From Rhodocyclaceae bacterium (GTDB taxonomy: Bacteria; Pseudomonadota; Gammaproteobacteria; Burkholderiales; Rhodocyclaceae), in NCBI GenBank assembly GCA_030824275.1, contig JAVBXY010000010.1, forward strand, positions 30,736 to 94,735: a stretch of DNA of 64,000 nt, given 5' to 3'. Within the stretch, counting starts at the first letter, position 1. Every line of letters begins with the position of its first letter. Shown one piece after another: positions 33,817-40,434 of this stretch. The notes beneath the pieces were generated by a model. The model did no database searches, was not told the origin of the DNA, and saw nothing but the letters and a program-made list of their open reading frames with translations. A program made the translations under genes and the position numbers.

Positions 33817-34521
33817 ATGCCTGATACCGGTTTCCTCGCCGTCTTCCTCGTCGGCCTGCTCGGCGGCGTGCACTGCGCCGGCATGTGCGGCGGCATTGTC
33901 TCCGCGCTGACCGTGCAGATGCCGGGCACCAAGCCGGCCTGGACCATCCATCTCGCCTACAACCTCGGCCGCATCGCCAGCTACTCGGTGGCCGGCGCCA
34001 TCATGGGCGCGGTCGGCAGTTATGGCCTCCTGCTCAACGGCGCCCTGCCGGTGCAAATGACGCTCTACGTCGCCGCCAATCTGATGATGGTCGCCCTCGG
34101 CCTCTATCTCACCGGCCTGACGCAAGCACTTGCTTTCACCGAGCGAGCGGGCCACTGGCTATGGCGCCGTGTGCAGCCGGCCACTCGCCGCTTCCTGCCG
34201 GTGCGCGGCGTGGCCCAGGCGCTGCCGCTGGGCATGCTCTGGGGCTGGCTGCCCTGCGGCCTCGTCTACAGCGTGTTGGCCATGACCTTGCTCTCCGGCA
34301 GCGCGGCCAGGGGCGCAGGAACCATGCTGGCCTTCGGCCTCGGCACATTGCCCAATCTGATGCTGGCGGGTCTGCTATTGGCCCGCTTCCGCCATGTGAT
34401 CCAGGGCCGCGCCCTGCGTCTGGCATCCGGCCTGCTGGTGCTGGGCTTTGGCGTCTGGGGGCTGATCAATGCCGCCACTCTCGGCGGCAAGCTGTGGGAA
34501 GGCGTGGTCTGTCACGTCTGA
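33817..34521 (+). CDS. DsbD_2/TauE-SafE-like membrane protein, probable cbb3 or metal assembly factor
   Basis: A 234-residue protein with six helices. The first helix holds GGVHCAGMCGGIV, a C-x3-C pair, and the fourth holds GWLPCGLVYSVL with a lone cysteine, a pattern of the DsbD_2 (sulfite exporter-like) family. Members are usually encoded near ccoS, hemN and fnr and are thought to move metal or thiols for oxidase assembly. Its position between hemN and a rhodanese matches that habit. The exact substrate is unknown. Confidence 0.82.
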   Translation: MPDTGFLAVFLVGLLGGVHCAGMCGGIVSALTVQMPGTKPAWTIHLAYNLGRIASYSVAGAIMGAVGSYGLLLNGALPVQMTLYVAANLMMVALGLYLTGLTQALAFTERAGHWLWRRVQPATRRFLPVRGVAQALPLGMLWGWLPCGLVYSVLAMTLLSGSAARGAGTMLAFGLGTLPNLMLAGLLLARFRHVIQGRALRLASGLLVLGFGVWGLINAATLGGKLWEGVVCHV

Positions 34522-34561
34522 GGTAGAATTAGCGTTTTCTAATATTTCAATGGAGAACGCC

Positions 34562-34942
34562 ATGGCCCTCACCCCCCACGATCTCGTCGTCGAAGCCAAG
34601 TCCCAAATCAAGGAAATCAACACCGCCGACGCGCAGGGTCTGCTCGGCAAGCGCGCTGTGCTTGACGTGCGCGAGCCTGAGGAGTTCGCCGCCGGTCATC
34701 TGCCCGGCGCGATCAACGTGCCGCGTGGCGTGCTGGAATTCAAAATCGGCATGGTGCCGCCGCTGGCGACGCCGACCACGCCCATCCTGATTTATTGCCG
34801 CACCAGCGGTCGTGCCGCCCTGGCCACGGTGCAGTTGCAGAAGATCGGCTACACCGATGTGGTGTCTATGGTCGGCGGCTTCGAGGCATGGAGCGCCGAA
34901 GGCCGCCCCTCCGAGAAGCCCGCGCCGATCAATTTCGAGTAA
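34562..34942 (+). CDS. Rhodanese-like domain protein
   Basis: A 126-residue single-domain rhodanese with the active-site loop YCRTSGRAALA and the family motifs LDVREPEEFAAGHLPGAINV and VGGFEAW. The loop of six residues after the cysteine favours sulfurtransferase activity. GGAGA precedes ATG 34562. The stop is directly followed by the stop of the convergent oxidoreductase gene, with no space for a terminator between them. Confidence 0.92.
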   Translation: MALTPHDLVVEAKSQIKEINTADAQGLLGKRAVLDVREPEEFAAGHLPGAINVPRGVLEFKIGMVPPLATPTTPILIYCRTSGRAALATVQLQKIGYTDVVSMVGGFEAWSAEGRPSEKPAPINFE

Positions 34943-36571
34943 CTATATTTCTTCCGCTTCCATGCGGATTGCACCGCAGGGGCATTCGGCCACGCACAGG
35001 CCGCAGCCCTTGCAGTAGTCGTAGTTGAACTGGAAGCGCTTGCCCGGACCCAGCTTGATCACCGCGTTGTCCGGGCAGACGCCATAGCAGTTGTCGCACT
35101 CGAAGCAGTTGCCGCAACTCAGGCAGCGCCGGGCTTCGAACAGGGCGTTGGTCTCGTCCAGCCCGCCCTGCACTTCGTCAAAGCTGGATTGACGGCGGAT
35201 GATGTCGAGCATGGGCCGCACGGTCTTCGGTGCGTCGTGGTAGTACCAGGTGTTCAGCCGCTCGAAGCCGGCGATCTCATGCTTGGGTTCGGGCGCATAG
35301 GTTTCACTCCGCAACCATGCATCGATGTGTCGCGCCGCCTTCTTGCCGTGACCGACGCCGACCGTCACCGTGCGTTCCGAGGGCACCATGTCGCCGCCGG
35401 CGAAGATGCCGGCGCGGCCCGTCATCATGTTGGGACCGACCTGCACCGTGCCGTCCTTGATTTCCAGACCGGGCACGCCGTCGAGCAATGACAGGTCAAC
35501 GTCCTGACCGAGGGCCAGAACCACCGAGTCGGCTTCGAGAGTTTCGAATTCGCCGGTAGGTTGCGGGAAGCCTTTCTCATCCAGGGCCATCTTCTCGACG
35601 GTGATGTTTCCCTCGCCGGCCTGCTTGATGGTGGACAGCCACTTGATCATCACGCCTTCCTGCAAGGCTTCTTCGATCTCGAAATCGTGGGCCGGGGCCT
35701 TGTCGCGTGTACGGCGATAGACGATCAGCGGTTCGCCGCCCAGGCGCTTGACCGTACGCGCAACGTCGATGGCCGTGTTGCCGCCGCCGTAGACCACGAC
35801 GCGGCGACCGAGCATGGGTTTCTCCTCGCCTTCCATCGAACGCAGTACGGAAATCGCGTCCACGATTTTCGTTGCGTCGGCGGCAGGAATGAAAGCACGC
35901 TTGCCGATGTGGGCGCCGACGGCGAGGAAAGCGGCGTCGAAACTGCCGGCCTTCAGGCTGTCTTCGATATTGGCGACCTTGGTGTTGAGTTTCAGCGTGA
36001 CGCCGAGATCGAGAATGCGCTGCACTTCCGCGTCCAGCACGTCGCGCGGCAGGCGGTATTTGGGAATGCCGAAGCGCATCATGCCGCCCGCAAAGGGGCC
36101 GGCTTCCTGGATTTCCACCGTGTGGCCGAGCCGCGCCAGATGGTAGGCCGCCGACAGTCCCGACGGGCCGGCGCCGACCACCAGCACGCGCTTGCCGCTG
36201 TTCATGGTCGGCTTGGCAAATGCCCAGCCGCGCTTGATGGCCTCGTCGCCGAGGAAGCGTTCCACCGAGTTGATGCCGACGGCCGCATCGAGCTGGCCGC
36301 GATTGCAGGCGGACTCACAGGGGTGGTAGCAGACGCGGCCCATGATGGCAGGTAGGGGGTTGTTCTCGGTGAGAGCACGCCAGGCTTTTTCGTAGTTGCC
36401 GCTTTCGGCGTGGAACAGCCAGCCCTGAATATCCTCGCCGGCGGGACAGGCGTGGTTGCAGGGCGGCAGGCGATCGACATACACGGGCCGTTCCGTGCGC
36501 CAGGAGCCCGTGTGGTTGGCGAGGCTGGAGCCGACATCCAGCGTGGTGGCGAAGGGCTTGTGCATGCTCAT
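34943..36571 (-). CDS. NADPH:acceptor subunit of 2-oxoacid oxidoreductase (GltD-like plus ferredoxin)
   Basis: A 542-residue flavoprotein. The N-terminal Fe-S part has PCNHACPAGEDIQGW and CYHPCESACNRG; two nucleotide-binding folds follow (VLVVGAGPSGLSAAY for FAD, VVVYGGGNTAIDVAR for NADPH) as in GltD. The C-terminus is a 2[4Fe-4S] ferredoxin: CLSCGNCFECDNCYGVC and CKGCGLCVAECPCGAI. It would pass electrons between NAD(P)H and the catalytic subunits encoded just upstream, whose beta gene overlaps its start by four bases. It resembles KorC of Azoarcus evansii and PadH plus PadF of phenylglyoxylate oxidoreductase fused in one chain. Confidence 0.85.
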   Translation of the reverse strand: MSMHKPFATTLDVGSSLANHTGSWRTERPVYVDRLPPCNHACPAGEDIQGWLFHAESGNYEKAWRALTENNPLPAIMGRVCYHPCESACNRGQLDAAVGINSVERFLGDEAIKRGWAFAKPTMNSGKRVLVVGAGPSGLSAAYHLARLGHTVEIQEAGPFAGGMMRFGIPKYRLPRDVLDAEVQRILDLGVTLKLNTKVANIEDSLKAGSFDAAFLAVGAHIGKRAFIPAADATKIVDAISVLRSMEGEEKPMLGRRVVVYGGGNTAIDVARTVKRLGGEPLIVYRRTRDKAPAHDFEIEEALQEGVMIKWLSTIKQAGEGNITVEKMALDEKGFPQPTGEFETLEADSVVLALGQDVDLSLLDGVPGLEIKDGTVQVGPNMMTGRAGIFAGGDMVPSERTVTVGVGHGKKAARHIDAWLRSETYAPEPKHEIAGFERLNTWYYHDAPKTVRPMLDIIRRQSSFDEVQGGLDETNALFEARRCLSCGNCFECDNCYGVCPDNAVIKLGPGKRFQFNYDYCKGCGLCVAECPCGAIRMEAEEI

Positions 36572-37575
36572 GCGTGTATCCCCTCTTCCTGCAGTAATCC
36601 GTACTTGCGGATGTTGCGATTGGCCTGGGCCTGGATGCGCGCCAGCGACTGCACGTTGGGCTTGGCGCCGAAAAGATGGGCGAAACGCTTTTGCGGTCGC
36701 AAAAACTCTTCGACGGGCACTTGCCGCCGTATCGCCAGAGCCGACTTTTGTTCGCCGTATTCGGCCTCGAACACAGGGAACAAACCTGTCTCCTTGGCCA
36801 GGCGCGCGAGGCGAATAGTGTCGTGGGAAGCGGAGCCCCAGCCCAGCGGGCAGGGGACGAGGATGTGGATGTAGCGGGCGCCGTGAATGCTCATGGCCTT
36901 GGTCACCTTGGCTTCGAGATCGTGCAGGTCGGCCACCGTCGCCGTGGCGACATAGGGAATCTCGTGGGCCATGGCGATGGCGGGGACGAACTTGCCCTGG
37001 CCGAAGACGTTGCCCGGTTCCGGCCCCACCGCCGCCGTCGTCGCCGTGCGCGCCGCCGCCGGCGTGGCGCTGGAACGCTGCACCCCCGTGTTCATGTAGC
37101 CCTCGTTGTCGTAGCAGATGTAGAGCACATCGTCATTACGCTCGAACATGCCGGAGAGGCAGCCGAAGCCGATGTCCGTGGTGCCGCCGTCGCCGCCTTG
37201 TGCAATGACACGCACGTCGGATTTGCCTTTGACTTTCATGGCCGCCGCAATGCCCGTGGCCACCGCCGCCGTGTTGCCGAACAGCGAATGTATCCAGGGA
37301 ATCTGCCAGGAGGTTTCCGGATAGGGCGTGGAGAAAACCTCCAGGCAGCCGGTGGCATTGGCCGCCACCATGCGACCCAGCGTTGCGGCCATGGCCGCGT
37401 CGATGGCATAGCGGGCGCCCAAGGCTTCGCCGCAACCCTGGCAGGCGCGGTGGCCGGAGTTCAGCGCATTGCTGCGGTCGCCGCGCGCTTGCACGCTGCG
37501 ATCCTCTTCGCCGAGCAGGCGGTTGCCGACGGTGAAGGTGCCGGTCTGGTAGAACTTGACGGGTTGATGGCTCAT
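36568..37575 (-). CDS. 2-oxoacid:acceptor oxidoreductase, beta subunit (TPP-binding)
   Basis: A 335-residue PorB-type subunit. ACQGCGEALGAR holds cluster cysteines; thiamine diphosphate binding is at AQGGDGGTTDIG to DNEGYMNTGVQRS; LVPCPLGWGSA is conserved. The substrate could be pyruvate, 2-oxoglutarate or an aryl 2-oxoacid; sequence alone does not decide. Residues about 276-284 (QKSALAIRR) are encoded by a copy of the dispersed repeat at 36725-36749, placed in a linker between the conserved FEAEYG and PVEEFLRPQKRF blocks. Confidence 0.88.
   Translation of the reverse strand: MSHQPVKFYQTGTFTVGNRLLGEEDRSVQARGDRSNALNSGHRACQGCGEALGARYAIDAAMAATLGRMVAANATGCLEVFSTPYPETSWQIPWIHSLFGNTAAVATGIAAAMKVKGKSDVRVIAQGGDGGTTDIGFGCLSGMFERNDDVLYICYDNEGYMNTGVQRSSATPAAARTATTAAVGPEPGNVFGQGKFVPAIAMAHEIPYVATATVADLHDLEAKVTKAMSIHGARYIHILVPCPLGWGSASHDTIRLARLAKETGLFPVFEAEYGEQKSALAIRRQVPVEEFLRPQKRFAHLFGAKPNVQSLARIQAQANRNIRKYGLLQEEGIHA
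36725..36749 (-). repeat. Dispersed repeat, copy 6, in frame inside the oxidoreductase beta gene
   Basis: On the minus strand AAAAGTCGGCTCTGGCG then ATACGGCG, one base different from the reference (GGCTC for GGCGC). It is read as KSALAIRR. The frame continues without interruption on both sides. Confidence 0.9.
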
Positions 37576-37585
37576 GTCCGTCTCC

Positions 37586-38833
37586 TCAGTAATTGCGCGC
37601 CGGGCCGGCTGCCCGCAGCAGGTTTTCCGCCAGTGGGCCGGAGCGCCGCTTGACGAGTTCCAGCTCCAGGCCCTTGCCCGCCAGTTCGAGATTGAGGTCG
37701 AGGAAGCTCAGCGCATCCAGCTCCTCGCGCTCGGCCTTGAGGAAGAGTTCGCGCAACGCCTTCATGGTGATGGCTCGCCCGCCCAGGCCCGCGACGACGG
37801 TGAAGACATGGGCCGGCGAATTCGCCAGGGCCATGCGCACGTTGGTGGCGACAATGCCGCCGAGGCCGACGGCCAGGCTCTTCTCGACCACTACCACGCG
37901 CTTCGCGCCGGCCAGCGCGGCAGCCACGGCGGCGGTGGGGAAGGGGCGGAAGAGGGTAAGGCCGAGAACGCCAACCCTATGGCCTGCCTCGCGCAATTCA
38001 TCGACTGTGTCCTTGATGGTGCCGAGCACCGAGCCCATGGCGACGATCATGGTGTCCGCATCCTCGGCCTGGTAGGTATGCAGCAGGCCGCCGGTATTGC
38101 GACCGAAAACTTCCTTGAACTCGGCGGCGTATTTGGGGATTAGTTCCAGCGCCTGCATCTGCTTGACGTGGGCCAGGTAGCGCACTTCCATGAAGGCCTC
38201 TGGGCCGACCATGGCGCCGATGGACACCGGGTCTGTCGGGTCGAGAATCTGGCGCGGCTCGAAGCGCGGCAGGTAGGCATCCACCTGCCCCTGCGTCGGC
38301 ATGTCCACGCGCTCATAGGCGTGGGTGAGGATGAAGCCGTCCATGCACACCATCACCGGCAGCGACAATTCCTCGCCGAGGCGGAAAGCCTGGATGTGCA
38401 GGTCCAGCGCCTCCTGATTGGTTTCGGCGAAAAGCTGTATCCAGCCCGAGTCACGCTGCGAGAGGGCGTCCGAATGGTCGTTCCAGATGTTGATCGGTGC
38501 GCCGATGGCCCGGTTGGCCACGGTCATGACGATCGGCAGGCCCAGGCCCGACGCGTTGTACACCGCCTCGGCCATGAACAGCAGGCCTTGCGAGGCGGTG
38601 GCGGTGTAGGTGCGGGCGCCAGCGGCCGAGGAGCCGATGGCCACCGACATGGCGGCGAACTCGCTTTCGACGTTGATGAACTCACAGGGTGTCAGCGCGC
38701 CTTCCTTGACCAGTTCGCCGAGGGCCTCGACGATGTGGGTCTGCGGCGAGATCGGATAGGCGCAGATCACCTCCGGCCGGCACAGGGCCACGGCTTCAGC
38801 GACGGCGCGGGAGCCTTCCATTTGTTTAAGCAC
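37586..38833 (-). CDS. 2-oxoacid:acceptor oxidoreductase, alpha subunit
   Basis: A 415-residue PorA-type subunit with EGSRAVAEAVALCRPEVI, AYPISPQTHIVEAL, EFINVESEFAAMSVAIGSS and TATASQGLLFMAE, the usual pyrimidine-binding domain motifs; domain II contains VCMDGFILTHAYE. It starts at GTG 38833 (GGAGG about ten bases before), overlapping the gamma gene by eight bases; ATG 38821 is the alternative. Works as part of a heteromultimer with the gamma, beta and NADPH subunits. Confidence 0.9.
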   Translation of the reverse strand: MLKQMEGSRAVAEAVALCRPEVICAYPISPQTHIVEALGELVKEGALTPCEFINVESEFAAMSVAIGSSAAGARTYTATASQGLLFMAEAVYNASGLGLPIVMTVANRAIGAPINIWNDHSDALSQRDSGWIQLFAETNQEALDLHIQAFRLGEELSLPVMVCMDGFILTHAYERVDMPTQGQVDAYLPRFEPRQILDPTDPVSIGAMVGPEAFMEVRYLAHVKQMQALELIPKYAAEFKEVFGRNTGGLLHTYQAEDADTMIVAMGSVLGTIKDTVDELREAGHRVGVLGLTLFRPFPTAAVAAALAGAKRVVVVEKSLAVGLGGIVATNVRMALANSPAHVFTVVAGLGGRAITMKALRELFLKAEREELDALSFLDLNLELAGKGLELELVKRRSGPLAENLLRAAGPARNY

Positions 38834-39410
38834 TTTGTCTGGCCTCCTCGATTTCGCGCAACACCTGTTGGTAGGCCGCAGTCGCGGCCGCGATGTTGCC
38901 GTCCATCACCTTGCCGGAAAATTTTTCGCTGATCGCCTTGATCACGGACTCCAGTTTGATGATTCCCGAGATGGCCGCGAAGCCGCCGAGCAGCGGCACA
39001 TTAGGCACTGGCCGGCCGACATGTTTCATGGCGATTTCCGTCGCCGCGACGGTACACAGCCGTTCCGCCGGCCAGTCGCGCACATAGTCGCCGAGGCCGA
39101 GCTGGTCGAAGGTCTTGTTGGTGTTGATCAGGATGTAGCCGCCGGGCTTGAGGCCGGCGAAGACGTCCACCTGATGCAGCAGTGTCGGGTCCTGGATGAT
39201 CAGGGCATCCGGCTCCATGATCGGCTCGCGCAGGCGGATTTCCTTGTCGGCGATGCGACAAAAGGCCACCACCGGCGCGCCGGTGCGCTCGGAACCGAAA
39301 CTGGGAAAGGCCTGGGCGTGGCGGCCTTCTTCGAAGGCGGCGATGGAGAGCATTTCAGTGGCGGTAACGACCCCCTGACCTCCTCGCCCGTGGATGCGGA
39401 TCTGGAACAT
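38826..39410 (-). CDS. 2-oxoacid:acceptor oxidoreductase, gamma subunit
   Basis: A 194-residue PorG-type subunit: MFQIRIHGRGGQGVVTATEM, RHAQAFPSFGSERTGAPVVA and LINTNKTFDQLGL, with NVPLLGGFAAISGII near the end. It contributes the CoA-site domain. ATG 39410 has GGAGGA four bases upstream and is preferred over an open extension of 19 codons. First gene of the gamma-alpha-beta-NADPH operon. Confidence 0.9.
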   Translation of the reverse strand: MFQIRIHGRGGQGVVTATEMLSIAAFEEGRHAQAFPSFGSERTGAPVVAFCRIADKEIRLREPIMEPDALIIQDPTLLHQVDVFAGLKPGGYILINTNKTFDQLGLGDYVRDWPAERLCTVAATEIAMKHVGRPVPNVPLLGGFAAISGIIKLESVIKAISEKFSGKVMDGNIAAATAAYQQVLREIEEARQSA

Positions 39411-39517
39411 GGCTCCTCCTGTATTTCGGTCGATTCTAGACCTGTTTTCAGCATGGTTACTTGACATCGTCGGCGGCCTGAAGAAGAATCCGCAGCGGAA
39501 ATGTCATAGAGATAGTG

Positions 39518-39964
39518 ATGCTGGATAGTGAGCTTTTAACGGGACGTGGGGAATTCGACGATCACCACTCCCGCCTGTTGAATGAAATCGACCAATTGCG
39601 TGGAATATGCCGGATGGACACGGCGGAGCGGGTCTGCTCGCGATGTGCCGATTCCGTGCAGCTATCGTGTCGCAACGATCTGCACCGCTTTGGCCGGGCC
39701 TTCGCCGGCATCTGGCTGCGGGAGACTGCGGAAGAGGAGCGCCTTTTGCGTGCCCTGCCGCTGACCAGCGCCACCGCCGGGCCCATTGAGGTGCATTTGC
39801 AGGGGCACGCCGATATCTCGGATATGATCGTCACCGCCACCTCGACCGACATGGAGTACGGCCTTCAGGTGATCTTCGACGAATTGCCGATGCGGATTCG
39901 GCAGCATATTGTCGAGTGCGATCAATGGCTGGTGTCACAACTGACGCCGAGCGAAGAAAGCTGA
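39518..39964 (+). CDS. Unrecognised small protein, possibly hemerythrin-like
   Basis: A 148-residue protein, mostly helical. EFDDHHSRLLNEIDQL near the N-terminus, ETAEEERLLRAL, HLQGHADISDMI and RQHIVECDQWL are spaced somewhat like di-iron ligands of hemerythrins. Four cysteines cluster in residues 30-52 (ICRMDTAERVCSRCADS, then LSCRND). I do not recognise a family. It lies alone between divergent and convergent neighbours: the oxidoreductase operon on one side and the merR gene, whose stop directly follows its own, on the other. Confidence 0.6.
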   Translation: MLDSELLTGRGEFDDHHSRLLNEIDQLRGICRMDTAERVCSRCADSVQLSCRNDLHRFGRAFAGIWLRETAEEERLLRALPLTSATAGPIEVHLQGHADISDMIVTATSTDMEYGLQVIFDELPMRIRQHIVECDQWLVSQLTPSEES

Positions 39965-40357
39965 TCACTCCAGCGTCATGCGGATGATCGGGCAGGGCAT
40001 GTCCTGTCCTCCGCATTCGCAGGTTTGCACCAGATGGCGCAGCGCGTCGGCCATCTTGCCCAGCCGGACGATGCGCATCTCGATATCCTGAATCTTCTCG
40101 CTGGCCAGCTGGCGGGCGACGCGATGATCGCGGCTGTCGTTGAGCGACAGCAGCTCGGTGATCTCCTCCAGCGTGAAGCCGATGCCCTGGGCGCGCTTGA
40201 TGAAGCGCAGACGTTCCAGATGCCCGGCGCCATAATGGCGATAGGCTCCAAGGCCCTCCGGGGTTTCGAGCAAGCCGCGCCGCTGGTAATAACGCACGGT
40301 CTCGACGCCGACGTCGGCGGCCTTGGCCAATTTGCCAATGGTCAGATTGTTTTCCAT
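39965..40357 (-). CDS. MerR-family metal-responsive regulator
   Basis: A 130-residue MerR protein. The winged helix starts LTIGKLAKAADVGVETVRYY with RRGLLETPEG; the metal loop near the C-terminus is QTCECGGQDMPCPII. The paired cysteines resemble MerR and CueR; the cysteine that Hg-sensing MerR has at the start of the dimer helix is absent here (SLNDSRDHRVARQLA). With copA divergent, copper sensing is likelier. ATG 40357 is preferred, since an earlier ATG at 40381 lies inside the operator. Confidence 0.85.
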   Translation of the reverse strand: MENNLTIGKLAKAADVGVETVRYYQRRGLLETPEGLGAYRHYGAGHLERLRFIKRAQGIGFTLEEITELLSLNDSRDHRVARQLASEKIQDIEMRIVRLGKMADALRHLVQTCECGGQDMPCPIIRMTLE

Positions 40358-40366
40358 AAAAACCCC

Positions 40367-40398
40367 TTGACTCCGTACCATGGTACAGAGTCTAGACT
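40367..40398 (+). promoter_or_regulatory. MerR-type operator-promoter of copA
   Basis: A -35 element TTGACT (40367) and -10 element TAGACT (40393) are separated by 20 bases, the overlong spacing of MerR-controlled promoters. Between them is a dyad, GACTCCGTACCA against TGGTACAGAGTC (40369-40392), matching at 11 of 12 positions. The regulator would bind here and untwist the promoter when metal is bound. Confidence 0.85.
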
Positions 40399-40434
40399 TC
40401 CTTTCATCAGGACTCCAGAGGAATGGAAACCGTC

